From an uncultured Verrucomicrobiales bacterium (GTDB lineage Bacteria; Verrucomicrobiota; Verrucomicrobiia; Verrucomicrobiales; Akkermansiaceae), in NCBI GenBank assembly GCA_937916135.1, contig CALFTQ010000021.1, positions 1 to 20,418 of the forward strand: a stretch of 20,418 nt of DNA, given 5' to 3'. The position numbers and the translations under genes were made by a program. Shown piece by piece: positions 1 to 7,913 of the stretch (positions are counted from its first letter, which is position 1; each line of letters begins with the position of its first letter). The notes below the pieces were generated by a model, which saw nothing but the letters and a program-made list of their open reading frames with translations, was not told the DNA's origin and searched no databases.

Positions 1-8
1 AACAAATG

Positions 9-26
9 GCGAGCCGCATGGCTCGC
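9..26. repeat. Perfect 7-bp hairpin at the window edge
   Basis: GCGAGCC and GGCTCGC flank a GCAT loop. No T-run follows on either strand, so it is not a convincing intrinsic terminator. It could be the remnant of one for a gene left of the window. The same stretch carries the 11-mer ACTTCGTACCT twice (36-46 and 57-67). Confidence 0.5.
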
Positions 27-67
27 GGAACTTTCACTTCGTACCTCCCACCTCGAACTTCGTACCT

Positions 68-104
68 TTGTCGGAACGACAAACATCAATTTGTCGTTGA
101 GTCC
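68..104 (+). repeat. Core-less copy of the dispersed intergenic repeat
   Basis: This stretch matches the outer ends of the repeats at 10201-10323 and 14088-14206 but lacks the whole central palindrome. A TTTGTCGG-like left end runs straight into the ACGACAAACATCAATTT right end. The tail folds into a 9-bp hairpin, AACGACAAA / TTTGTCGTT, around a CATCAA loop. In the copy at 10201 the same loop is closed by GATAAA / TTTATC, so the arms have changed together. Like the other two copies it lies beyond the 3' end of a minus-strand gene. The remainder of 1-231 holds a terminator (169-209) and a 7-bp hairpin at 122-143 without a T-run. Confidence 0.6.
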
Positions 105-168
105 AAGCAATATTCTTTAATTGCCGGGGAACAGAGCCCGGCAGAATACGAGATGCGCCGTTTTCTGT

Positions 169-209
169 AAAAAAAAGCACCGGGCGTGAAGCGCGTTCCG
201 GCCCGGTGC
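169..209 (-). terminator. Rho-independent terminator of the sulfhydrylase gene
   Basis: Read on the minus strand, GCACCGGGC and GCCCGGTGC form a perfect 9-bp stem (201-209 with 177-185) with a 15-base loop. Eight T residues (169-176 on the plus strand as A) follow. It lies 22 bases past the stop codon of the gene ending at 232. Confidence 0.9.
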
Positions 210-231
210 GTGTGGAAAGCGATTGGCTGGT

Positions 232-1506
232 TTAAATCTGGGCCAGGGCCTGCTTGAGGTCATCGATGATGTCCTCGGCATCCTCGATACCCACGGAGAA
301 GCGGATGAGGTCGGGCTTCACGCCGGCTTCGATGAGCTGCTGGTCGGTGAGCTGGCGGTGGGTGTGGCTGGCGGGGTGGAGCACACAGGTGCGGGCATCG
401 GCCACGTGGGTCACGATGGAGCAGAGTTTCAGGCTGTCCATGAACTTGATGGCGCGGTCGCGGCCACCCTTGATACCGAAGGTCACCACGCCGCAGGTGC
501 GGCCACCGTCGAACTGCTTCTGAGCAAGTGTGTAGTACTTGTTATCCGGCAGGCCGGCGTAGTTGATCCAGGCCACATCGTCCTGGGTGGAGAGGAACTC
601 GGCCACTTTCTGGGCGTTTTCGCAGTGGCGGGGCACGCGCAGGTGCAGCGTCTCCAGCCCCAGGTTGAGCAGGAAGGCATTCATGGGGGACGGGATGGAG
701 CCCAGGTCGCGCATGAGCTGCACGGTGCACTTGGTGATGTAGGCGCCGGCGCCGAAAGCCTCGGTATACACCAGGCCGTGGTAGGAGGCATCCGGCGTGG
801 TGAGGCCGGGGAACTTATCGGCATGGGCATTCCAGTCGAACTTGCCGCTATCCACCACAACGCCGCCCACCTGGGTGGCGTGACCATCCATGTACTTGGT
901 GGTGGAGTGCATCACGATATCGGCGCCGTGCTCGAAGGGGCGGCAGTTGATGGGGGTGGCAAAGGTGTTGTCCACAATCAGCGGCACGCCGTTCCTGTGG
1001 GCGATGCGGGCCATCTTCTCAATGTCCAGCACCTGCAGGGAGGGGTTCGAAATCGTCTCACCGAACACGCACTTGGTATTCGGGCGGAAAGCCTTCTGGA
1101 TTTCCTCCTCCGGGGCATCCTGATCCACAAAGGTGCAGTCGATACCGAACTTCTTGAAAGTAACGGCAAAGAGGTTATAGGTGCCGCCATACAGCGCACT
1201 GGTGCAGACGAAGTGGTCGCCGGCCTCGCAGATGTTGAAGACGGAATAGAACGAAGCTGCCTGGCCGGAGGAGGTAAGGATAGCCGCCACACCGCCTTCC
1301 AGCTCTGCAATCTTCTTGGCCACGCATTCATTCGTGGGGTTCTGCAGGCGGGTGTAGAAGAAGCCGGCTTCCTCCAGGTCGAAGAGGCGGGCCATCTGCT
1401 CGCTCGTTTCGTAACGGAACGTGGTGGACTGGTAAATGGGCAGCACGCGGGGCTCGCCCTTGCCGGGCTTCCAGCCGCTCTGTACGCAAATGGTGGATGT
1501 CTTCAT
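232..1506 (-). CDS. metY: O-acetylhomoserine sulfhydrylase (O-acetylhomoserine aminocarboxypropyltransferase)
   Basis: This is a cytoplasmic PLP enzyme of the Cys/Met-metabolism family. It joins O-acetylhomoserine with sulfide to give homocysteine, the direct sulfhydrylation route to methionine. The 424-residue length is normal for MetY and longer than typical MetB or MetC (about 390). Family marks are visible: YTRLQNPTNE near residue 51, SSGQAA near 79, the PLP-contacting Asp in IVDN (179) and the Schiff-base lysine in STTKYMDGH (Lys204). The C-terminal RFSVGIED motif is typical. I chose the ATG at 1506 (MKTSTICVQSG). A reading frame seven codons longer would begin upstream of the -10 box at 1518-1523 and so could not be translated from that promoter. 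It is a single-gene unit with its own terminator. A related gamma-synthase specificity cannot be fully excluded. Confidence 0.93.
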   Translation of the reverse strand: MKTSTICVQSGWKPGKGEPRVLPIYQSTTFRYETSEQMARLFDLEEAGFFYTRLQNPTNECVAKKIAELEGGVAAILTSSGQAASFYSVFNICEAGDHFVCTSALYGGTYNLFAVTFKKFGIDCTFVDQDAPEEEIQKAFRPNTKCVFGETISNPSLQVLDIEKMARIAHRNGVPLIVDNTFATPINCRPFEHGADIVMHSTTKYMDGHATQVGGVVVDSGKFDWNAHADKFPGLTTPDASYHGLVYTEAFGAGAYITKCTVQLMRDLGSIPSPMNAFLLNLGLETLHLRVPRHCENAQKVAEFLSTQDDVAWINYAGLPDNKYYTLAQKQFDGGRTCGVVTFGIKGGRDRAIKFMDSLKLCSIVTHVADARTCVLHPASHTHRQLTDQQLIEAGVKPDLIRFSVGIEDAEDIIDDLKQALAQI

Positions 1507-1517
1507 AACTTGCCGTG

Positions 1518-1547
1518 AGTATAACATGCTGAGGCCCCGCTATACAA
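1518..1547 (-). promoter_or_regulatory. Sigma70-like promoter of metY
   Basis: On the minus strand TTGTAT (1542-1547) is followed by an 18-base spacer and TATACT (1518-1523). The ATG begins 11 bases after the -10 box, so the expected 5' leader is only about 5 bases and no Shine-Dalgarno sequence fits. The call is from consensus only. Confidence 0.5.
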
Positions 1548-1641
1548 GCATGCTGACAAGAAAATCTACCTCAGCAGTATGCAAAAAACAAAGATTAGTA
1601 CAAATAAGCAACAATTAGAAGCGGCGGGCTGTCTTTTTGGA

Positions 1642-1670
1642 TTGACTCCCGGAGCTGTACAAGGTAGAGT
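1642..1670 (+). promoter_or_regulatory. Sigma70-like promoter of the transglutaminase-like/Trx operon
   Basis: TTGACT (1642-1647), an exact 17-base spacer and TAGAGT (1665-1670). The GTG at 1677 starts six bases after the -10 box and the ATG at 1683 starts twelve bases after it. The predicted transcript therefore begins at or within a few bases of the start codon. Confidence 0.6.
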
Positions 1671-1676
1671 AACACC

Positions 1677-4193
1677 GTGGCAATGAAAACCAGAACATTC
1701 TTGAATATCCTTTCCCTGGCACTGGCCTTACCGCTGTGCATGGGCTCCATTTGCGCGGCACAGGACACCGCCGATAAGGCTCCCAAGAAGGAAAAAGCAG
1801 AAAAATCCAAAAAGTCCGGCAAGAAAAAGAAGCAGGATGCGGAAGACAGCAACTACATTTCCCCGAACATCCCCGGCTGGGGCAACCCGGATGCCGCCCA
1901 GCGCACATTGGCCAACAATATCACCAATGCGTTGAAAGGCATCACACCGGAGCATGTGGTCAAATTCGTTGAAAGTCCGAAGAATCGTCTCATGGTTGCC
2001 CAGTACATGCTGGCGCAGTACGATAAGATGACCCCGGAGGACATGGCCGCCCAGAGCCGCAAGAAGCTCACGGATGACATCAACCGCCTGCCTGGCGAGA
2101 TTGACCAGGATAAGGAGAAACTCAAGACCATGCGCGGCAAGGAACGCATGGCATTCCAGGCTGCCATCAAGGCCAAGCAGGAAATGCTCAAGAAGATGGA
2201 GCAGGAAATCAAGAACATGCCCTGGACGCTCAAGGAGCTGAACGCCCACCGCGATGGCCGCACCGTCCTCAAGCAAGTCACCGGCAACTTGGAATGGATG
2301 GAGAACATCTGCTTCTCCGGCCCCTGTGTGGCCCCCGGCCGCGCGCTGCACATCATTGCCAACATTGCCAAGCAGCACCCGGATGTGTATAAGGACAAGG
2401 TAGTGCGCGATATCGCCACCGCCGTGGGTATCGAATACGCCCGCTACAACTGGAACTTTGAAAAGGCACTCGACCGCGCTGATTACTTCATCACCAACTG
2501 GAAGGCCGGCCGCCTGAACACCTTGTTCGATGACCTGCCCATGTACCTGCGCCGCATCGTCTGCGGCTGCAAGGGCGACAATATCGCCGGCGACCGCATC
2601 AGCCTGGAGTGGGCGCTGGATAACGTTCACGTGCCGGCAGAACGCTACATGGGCAGCCCGCACCGCCTGGGTTACCGCCTGTACAGCCTCTATGGCGACA
2701 GCATCCACGGCGCCAACTACTACATGCCCTGGGAGCACGTATACGGCGGCAACCACTTCACCAAATCCCTCTATGTGGGCTGCGTGTGCGGCGGCATTTC
2801 GCACTTCGGCGCCTTCGCAGCCCTGGCCAATGGCGTGCCCTCCCTTACCTGCGGCGAGCCCGGCCACTGCGCCTATGTGCTGTGGGTGAACGGCAGGTGG
2901 GTACCCGGCAACTCCATAAGCTGGGAGCGCGGCCTGCACTGGCAACCCGTGCTCAACATGTGGGGGGCTTTCTCATCCCTGCACCTGGGCTCGGAGCTTT
3001 ACACCAAGCTGGACAAGGACACCCACGTGTCCAACGTCTACCGCGTGCTGGCTCACCATGCAGTCAACTCCAGGAAAGATAAGCAGGTGCTCTCCTACTT
3101 CCGGGATGCGACTACGGCCCAGCCCATCAATATCGCCGTGTGGCAGGAATACAATAACTATCTCACCCAGTACAAGGGAGATGATATGAAGCTGCTCTGC
3201 GAGATGCAGGATAACCTCTGCTACCTGCTTGCCCCGCGTTACCCGGAAGTCGTCTCTGAGTTCCTGGGTGCATGGGTGTACCCGAAATTCAAGAACGCCA
3301 AGCTGCCGGCCAAGGAACTCATGACCCGCTTCCATGTGTTCTGGGACAACGTGCACAAGATGGGGCCGGAACGCTGGCGTATCGAGAAATTCGGGCGCCG
3401 GCAGATTGAGCTGCTGGCTTACCAGGACCCGCCCGAGGGCAAGGAAATTCCCCCGCCTGATCCCCAGCGCGCCCTGCCCATCTTCCAACTCATGATGGGC
3501 AACCTCTCCTCCAAGCGCGAATACCTGCCGGTCGTCATCGGCTGGGGGGATGAAATGGCTAAGGGACTGGGGGGCACACATGCCACCACCATTTCCGATC
3601 TTTCCAAACTGCTCACCCGCACCGGCACCGGGGCCATGGGCGGGAGCGATAACAAGCAGGTGACAGGCCAGCTCATGCTTTCAGCTGCCAAGTCGAACGA
3701 CATTGCCACCTTCCAGCGACTGGGCTCCAACAGCTCCGAAGCAGTGGAGGTACCGGACGATATGCCGGAACTGCCGGAAATGCCCGGCAAGCTCCTCTCG
3801 GAGAAAGGCTTGCTCATCACTAGTTCCACCTGCAGCCACGATGCCCCCATCTCCCACTGGGGTGTGCTGCGCCCCTCCGGCGGGCGTTTCCATACCTCCA
3901 GGGATGAAAACGCCTGGGCTACGGTCATGATGCCCAAACCCGGTTATGTGAACGGCGTTGTCATCGTCACCAATGGTTCCAACCACCAGCGTCTCAACAA
4001 CATGGTGGTGCAGATATCTGATGATGGGCAGAGCTGGCGCAACGTGAGCAAGGATCTGGGCCCCTGCACCCAGCGGGTCATCAAAGTCGAGTTCACAGAA
4101 ACGCTCGGGCGCTATATCCGCATCCTGCGCAAAGGCGGCCCGGATTTCTTCCACCTCCATGGTATCTACGTCTTCGGCCGGGATGCTGCATAA
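1677..4193 (+). CDS. Secreted transglutaminase-like protein with C-terminal discoidin (F5/8 type C) domain
   Basis: The exact function is unknown. The start is GTG 1677 or ATG 1683 (MKTRTFLN, two codons later). A signal peptide ends near CAAQD (about residue 29). A Lys-rich linker follows (37-53). A charged helical stretch, probably coiled coil, spans about 120-185. The central part resembles a transglutaminase/papain-like core: a CGGISHF motif (Cys371) and a downstream EPGHCAYV motif (His397), the spacing expected of the Cys and His of such a triad. I did not assign the third residue. Residues about 735-835 look like a discoidin sandwich (WATVMMPKPG, VQISDDGQSW, RYIRIL), which usually binds glycans or surfaces. 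It could be an active protease or transglutaminase, or an inactive binding protein. The next gene starts 21 bases downstream and belongs to the same operon. Confidence 0.8.
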   Translation: MAMKTRTFLNILSLALALPLCMGSICAAQDTADKAPKKEKAEKSKKSGKKKKQDAEDSNYISPNIPGWGNPDAAQRTLANNITNALKGITPEHVVKFVESPKNRLMVAQYMLAQYDKMTPEDMAAQSRKKLTDDINRLPGEIDQDKEKLKTMRGKERMAFQAAIKAKQEMLKKMEQEIKNMPWTLKELNAHRDGRTVLKQVTGNLEWMENICFSGPCVAPGRALHIIANIAKQHPDVYKDKVVRDIATAVGIEYARYNWNFEKALDRADYFITNWKAGRLNTLFDDLPMYLRRIVCGCKGDNIAGDRISLEWALDNVHVPAERYMGSPHRLGYRLYSLYGDSIHGANYYMPWEHVYGGNHFTKSLYVGCVCGGISHFGAFAALANGVPSLTCGEPGHCAYVLWVNGRWVPGNSISWERGLHWQPVLNMWGAFSSLHLGSELYTKLDKDTHVSNVYRVLAHHAVNSRKDKQVLSYFRDATTAQPINIAVWQEYNNYLTQYKGDDMKLLCEMQDNLCYLLAPRYPEVVSEFLGAWVYPKFKNAKLPAKELMTRFHVFWDNVHKMGPERWRIEKFGRRQIELLAYQDPPEGKEIPPPDPQRALPIFQLMMGNLSSKREYLPVVIGWGDEMAKGLGGTHATTISDLSKLLTRTGTGAMGGSDNKQVTGQLMLSAAKSNDIATFQRLGSNSSEAVEVPDDMPELPEMPGKLLSEKGLLITSSTCSHDAPISHWGVLRPSGGRFHTSRDENAWATVMMPKPGYVNGVVIVTNGSNHQRLNNMVVQISDDGQSWRNVSKDLGPCTQRVIKVEFTETLGRYIRILRKGGPDFFHLHGIYVFGRDAA

Positions 4194-4214
4194 TCACCCA
4201 CTTTCCCTCAACAT

Positions 4215-5138
4215 ATGAAGAAAGCACTTTATATCGCCCTGCTTGCAGTCGGCCTGCTGGCCCCCCTGCCTTTGGACGCAGCTCAGCAGTATGCCAGCCA
4301 GGAAGAAGCCGCCCGCAACGCTACGGATGACGGCTACATCCTCTTCGTTTACGCCAAGGGCTGGGATCGCTTCAGTGAAGAACTCTGCAAGAAGGTCATT
4401 GCCGCACCGGAAATCAGTGCTGCAGCCGGCAACGCAGCCCTTATCCTGACGCCGTTCTACCAGTATGCAAGCGCAGAAGAAAAGGAGGCCCAGCGCGCCA
4501 TCTGGGGTTCCCTGGCCGAGCCGCTTGCCCGCTCTATGGAAACCTACCCCAGCCTGCTCATGTACGATAAGGAAGGATTCCTTTACGGCCGCGTGCAGGG
4601 GGAGGTGTTGCTGCGCGGCACCGTGGCCGAAATTGCCGCTGAGGTGAAGAGCAAGCTGGAAGCCAAGCACAAGCAGGAGGAAATCATGAAGCGGGCCAAT
4701 GAGGCCAGCGGCGTGGAAGCCGCCAGGCTCATTGCCGAAGCCTGGGCAATCCCCGGCATCGAACCGCCGAATAACTACCGCAACCTCGTGAAAGCCGCCG
4801 ACCCGAACGATGAATCCGGCATGGTGCGCCGCCTGCATTTCGATGGCTGGGCACTGGCTCAGAAATACTGCGGTAAACAAAGCGATGGTGGTCTGGAACT
4901 CGGAGATGAAGCCACGATTGCCAAGATGAAGGAATTTCTGAAAGACCCGGCCTACACCCCGGAGCAGCAGCAGACCTTCTACGCCATCATCATCGGTGTG
5001 CTGAACCGCGGCGGCGGCAGTGCCATGCAAATCAAAGGCTATGCCAACGAAATAAAGCGCCTGAACCCGGATTCCAACCTCGGCATTTCTGCCGACCAGG
5101 TCATCAAAATCTGGGGCGGTGGCAATGGTAAAAAGTAA
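4215..5138 (+). CDS. Secreted thioredoxin-fold protein, function unknown
   Basis: The 307-residue product starts with a clear signal peptide (MKKALYIALLAVGLLAPLPL, cut near DAAQ). Residues about 35-150 look like a thioredoxin fold: a strand DDGYILFVYAKGW, a helix with a lone Cys (SEELCKK), and YPSLLMYDKEGF, whose proline sits where the cis-Pro of thioredoxins lies. There is no CxxC pair, so a redox-active thioredoxin is unlikely. A helical C-terminal half follows. The gene lies 21 bases after the transglutaminase-like gene and before a strong terminator, so the two are probably co-transcribed and may work together in the periplasm or outside. There is no Shine-Dalgarno sequence before the ATG. 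The fold assignment is inference from pattern only. Confidence 0.75.
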   Translation: MKKALYIALLAVGLLAPLPLDAAQQYASQEEAARNATDDGYILFVYAKGWDRFSEELCKKVIAAPEISAAAGNAALILTPFYQYASAEEKEAQRAIWGSLAEPLARSMETYPSLLMYDKEGFLYGRVQGEVLLRGTVAEIAAEVKSKLEAKHKQEEIMKRANEASGVEAARLIAEAWAIPGIEPPNNYRNLVKAADPNDESGMVRRLHFDGWALAQKYCGKQSDGGLELGDEATIAKMKEFLKDPAYTPEQQQTFYAIIIGVLNRGGGSAMQIKGYANEIKRLNPDSNLGISADQVIKIWGGGNGKK

Positions 5139-5157
5139 CCCCGCCCACTCAGTTGCT

Positions 5158-5193
5158 AAAAAATCCCCGTGCTTTCCGGCGCAGGGATTTTTT
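5158..5193 (+). terminator. Rho-independent terminator of the two-gene secreted operon
   Basis: AAAAAATCCC pairs with GGGATTTTTT around a 16-base loop, and the T-run continues to 5195. It begins 19 bases after the stop codon at 5138. Confidence 0.85.
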
Positions 5194-5247
5194 TTGCACT
5201 ACGACCTCGATAAACCGGATTTGGCGGTGATTCGGGGAACCGCGGGC

Positions 5248-5320
5248 GCTCGCGAACTGCGCGATAAAGTCTGATTTATCGCGCATCGTGCTTAAGTGCG
5301 GGGGAGTCGTGAGCGAGCGA
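5248..5320. repeat. Nested inverted repeat in the 5139-5379 intergenic region
   Basis: A perfect 10-bp hairpin, GCGCGATAAA (5259-5268) and TTTATCGCGC (5275-5284) with loop GTCTGA, lies inside an outer pair CGCTCGC (5248-5254) / GCGAGCG (about 5312-5318). No T-run follows, so it is not a normal terminator. The GATAAA/TTTATC closing pair resembles the tail hairpin of the dispersed repeat at 10303-10320, with a different loop. Function unknown. Apart from this and the two terminators I see nothing in the region. Confidence 0.5.
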
Positions 5321-5343
5321 TATGGCCGGTAAAAGGAACTATA

Positions 5344-5371
5344 TCAAACAGGCTGCCCGGTGGGCAGCCTG
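5344..5371 (-). terminator. Terminator of the glycosyltransferase/L,D-transpeptidase operon
   Basis: CAGGCTGCCC (5349-5358) and GGGCAGCCTG (5362-5371) form a perfect 10-bp stem with a three-base loop. On the minus strand it is followed by TTTGATAT, a weak T-run. It lies 8 bases past the stop at 5380. Confidence 0.75.
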
Positions 5372-5379
5372 TTCAAGCA

Positions 5380-6201
5380 TTACTGGCTCCGCTTGCGCAA
5401 CGCCAGGCGGCGGGTATTCTTGCCACTTACTTTGCGCTTCTTGAAGCGAGTCGAAGATGATGCCATGCCGCGGCGGGACCAGCGGCTGACCTTGCGGGCG
5501 CGGTAGCGGTGGGTGGGTTTCAGGCCATCTACCGGCAGCTTGGCCACGGCGTCTTTGGGTACCATGATGCTCCCTTTGCTCAAATCCTGCTCAGCCGCCA
5601 TGTAGGTGGCCTGGGTGCAGCTTTCGATAGCCACCGGCATACCCCGGTGCACGCGTCCGAACAGATCCACGATATCATCGCTCTTCATGCGGATGCAGCC
5701 GTAGGAAGCAGGCTGGCCGATGTAGCGTTCCTCCGGCGTGCCGTGAATGTATATGCGGCGCCGGTGGGTCGAACGGTTATCATTCTCCAGACCTGCCAGC
5801 TGGATTACGCGGGTGACTACGGGGTCGCGACCGGCGGCATCAACATCCACCACTTCACCAGTCGGTTTGCAGCCTTTGAACACCATGCCCGAGGGCTGCC
5901 CGGCACCATTTTTCTGGGAGATGGCATGAATCCCCAGAGGGGTGCGGCAGCTGCCGTTCACATTGCCGATGCCGAACTTGGAGGAGCTGATGCTGTAGTC
6001 CTTGACTTTCTTCCCCTCCTTGAACAGGGTGAGTTTCTGGTCGCTCAGCGTCACGGCCACCCCATCGCGCACCACGGCCTTCGGGGGGATATCCTCGGCG
6101 TACAGCTTCGGCCCTTTCCGGAACAAGCTGCAGGATGTCAACAACGCACATGCCCCCACCATCAGGCAGAGGGGAAGGCGTCTGGTAAGAATCTTTCTCA
6201 T
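5380..6201 (-). CDS. L,D-transpeptidase (YkuD domain) lipoprotein with basic tail
   Basis: It is predicted to form or remodel 3-3 peptidoglycan crosslinks, or to attach proteins to the wall, on the periplasmic side. The signal peptide ends in a lipobox LTSC (Cys24). The YkuD domain spans about residues 45-195. It shows the strand motif VAVTLSDQKLTLF, then IYIHGT (His153) and SYGCIRM with catalytic Cys169, spaced as in the family. The last 44 residues (230-273) hold 18 Lys or Arg plus many Ser. This is not part of the catalytic fold and could bind peptidoglycan or an acidic polymer. The gene starts 27 bases after the membrane glycosyltransferase gene and is probably co-transcribed with it. There is no Shine-Dalgarno sequence (CCCAGACCC precedes the ATG). 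Confidence 0.92.
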   Translation of the reverse strand: MRKILTRRLPLCLMVGACALLTSCSLFRKGPKLYAEDIPPKAVVRDGVAVTLSDQKLTLFKEGKKVKDYSISSSKFGIGNVNGSCRTPLGIHAISQKNGAGQPSGMVFKGCKPTGEVVDVDAAGRDPVVTRVIQLAGLENDNRSTHRRRIYIHGTPEERYIGQPASYGCIRMKSDDIVDLFGRVHRGMPVAIESCTQATYMAAEQDLSKGSIMVPKDAVAKLPVDGLKPTHRYRARKVSRWSRRGMASSSTRFKKRKVSGKNTRRLALRKRSQ

Positions 6202-6228
6202 GGGTCTGGGAAACTGTTATTTGGAAAA

Positions 6229-7761
6229 TCAGGCGTTGCCGGCAGCGCGGCGCTTCTGCATGGCTCCGTCTATCAGGCGGGCAATGGAGGAGAAACTCGT
6301 GTAGAAGAAGCCCAGGAACGGAGTCATGAGCACAAAGGTGAGGTAATCACCATTGGAGAAGTTCACATACTCCACACAGCCGAAGAAAATGGCGAAACAG
6401 AGCTCCAGCACCGGCACCAGAACGGACTTGATTGCCTTGTAGCCCTTGGCTCGCTTTTCGATGGAGAGGGCGCCCTGGTTGGATTCACCGAACTTGGGGG
6501 TGCGCACGAACTCGCTTTGCTGGCCGGCCATGGCCTCGAGCACTGCCTTGGCGTTGTTCACCGCCATGCCCACGCCCAGTGCCAGCAGCGGAATGATGAG
6601 CGGGAATACCATGTACCAGCGGCGGGGGCGAACTATCATCTCGGCGGTGATGTAGAACAGGCAGACCGAAATAGTTGCAAAGAAGAACAGGGTGAAGGTG
6701 AGCAGCATCATCTGCCACTGGTCCCAGGCCCAGTCCCCCGTGGGGGCTACCATACCGGTGCAGACCGGCATGACCAGGAAGCACAGCAGAATGAGCGCCA
6801 GGTAGGAATAGTTGCAGGTCAGGTGCGTGGTGGCCTCCATCTTGGCCTTGAAGGGGGCATTGGAACGCCAGATATCAAAGAGCATCTTGCGGCAGACCTG
6901 GATGCAGCCCTTCGTCCAGCGGTGCTGCTGGGCCTTGAAGCCGTCCATATCCACAGGCAGCTCGGCGGGGGTCTCATAATCATTGAGGTATACGAACTTC
7001 CAGCCCTTCATCTGGGCGCGGTAAGAGAGGTCCATATCCTCGGTGATGGTGTCGTGCTCCCAGCCGCCTGCATCCACGATGGTGCTCTTGCGCCACATAC
7101 CGGCAGTGCCGTTGAAGGTGAAGAAGCGCCCGGAGCGGTTGCGGCAGGTCTGCTCCAGCGCAAAGTGACCGTCCAGGAAAATGCTCTGCAGGCGGGTCAG
7201 CAGGTTATAGTTGCGGTTGATGTGTGCCCAGCGGGTCTGCACCACACCAATCTGCGGGTCAGTGAAGTAGGGGACGCACACTTTCAGGATATCCGGTTCC
7301 GGGCGGAAGTCTGCATCAAGAATCAGCAGGAATTCGCCCTTGGCCACGGCATCCGCCGCTTCCAGTGCACCGGCTTTGAAACCGGTGCGGTCTGTGCGGT
7401 GCAGGCACACAATATCAAAGCCCTGGGCGCGGTAGTATTCCACCTGCTGCTTGCAGAGGTCGTAGGTGTCATCCGTAGAGTCGTCCAGAATCTGGATTTC
7501 AAGCTTATCTTTCGGGTAGTCAATGGCGGTCACCTTCTTGAGCAGGCCTTCCACCACAAACTTTTCATTAAACATGGGCAGCTGAATGGTCACCACCGGC
7601 CATTCATCCCACTGCGACTTGGGCTGGGGAATATCCTTGCGGTGCTTGATGTAGAGCATCACCATGAGCAGCCGGTGAAATCCGTAACCCGACATGCCGA
7701 TGAGTACAAGGAAATAGGCTACAAGCCAGAAAAAGTTGAACCAGTATGAAGACGAATCCAT
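6229..7761 (-). CDS. Membrane family-2 glycosyltransferase (cellulose synthase-like)
   Basis: This is a processive-type GT2 enzyme that probably polymerises a beta-linked glycan at the inner membrane from a nucleotide sugar. The N-terminal membrane segment is at about 9-38. The GT-A domain carries DD (93-94), DAD (149-151), TED (240-242) and QQHRW (278-282), the full D, DxD, TED, Q(Q/R)xRW set of cellulose synthase-like enzymes. Further membrane helices lie at about 315-345, 355-375, 385-410 and 450-490. The arrangement is closest to CslA-like mannan or glucan synthases; the product cannot be read from sequence. There is no PilZ domain, so no sign of direct c-di-GMP control. The downstream L,D-transpeptidase suggests the polymer is made for the wall or surface. 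Confidence 0.88.
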   Translation of the reverse strand: MDSSSYWFNFFWLVAYFLVLIGMSGYGFHRLLMVMLYIKHRKDIPQPKSQWDEWPVVTIQLPMFNEKFVVEGLLKKVTAIDYPKDKLEIQILDDSTDDTYDLCKQQVEYYRAQGFDIVCLHRTDRTGFKAGALEAADAVAKGEFLLILDADFRPEPDILKVCVPYFTDPQIGVVQTRWAHINRNYNLLTRLQSIFLDGHFALEQTCRNRSGRFFTFNGTAGMWRKSTIVDAGGWEHDTITEDMDLSYRAQMKGWKFVYLNDYETPAELPVDMDGFKAQQHRWTKGCIQVCRKMLFDIWRSNAPFKAKMEATTHLTCNYSYLALILLCFLVMPVCTGMVAPTGDWAWDQWQMMLLTFTLFFFATISVCLFYITAEMIVRPRRWYMVFPLIIPLLALGVGMAVNNAKAVLEAMAGQQSEFVRTPKFGESNQGALSIEKRAKGYKAIKSVLVPVLELCFAIFFGCVEYVNFSNGDYLTFVLMTPFLGFFYTSFSSIARLIDGAMQKRRAAGNA

Positions 7762-7844
7762 AGCTATTTTTCAGGGGATACATGAAAGCCCGGCACACCG
7801 TGTGCGCGCGCAGGCCATTTTTGCGTCAGCATTCCAGCAGGTAC

Positions 7845-7872
7845 TTGACGTGGGGCGATAGTAATGTAAACT
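7845..7872 (+). promoter_or_regulatory. Probable promoter of the secreted-protein/apaG pair
   Basis: TTGACG (7845-7850), a 16-base spacer and TAAACT (7867-7872) leave a leader of about 35 bases before the ATG at 7914. No Shine-Dalgarno sequence is seen in the leader. I could not find a convincing promoter for the divergent gene that starts at 7761. Confidence 0.45.
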
Positions 7873-7913
7873 GGGTATTGAGTCAAGCCTAAATTAAACG
7901 CTTCGCATTCAAG

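Noticed and set aside
122..143. 7-bp hairpin as a second terminator of metY
   Set aside because: No T-run follows on the minus strand; the hairpin at 177-209 with eight T residues is sufficient.
223..1518. 431-codon open frame on the plus strand opposite metY
   Set aside because: It is the antisense shadow of a clear sulfhydrylase gene in GC-rich DNA; its product has no family pattern, and the minus strand has a promoter and terminator.
5509..7749. 746-codon plus-strand frame opposite the transpeptidase and glycosyltransferase
   Set aside because: It spans two well-supported minus-strand genes and the gap between them, and has no recognisable domain.
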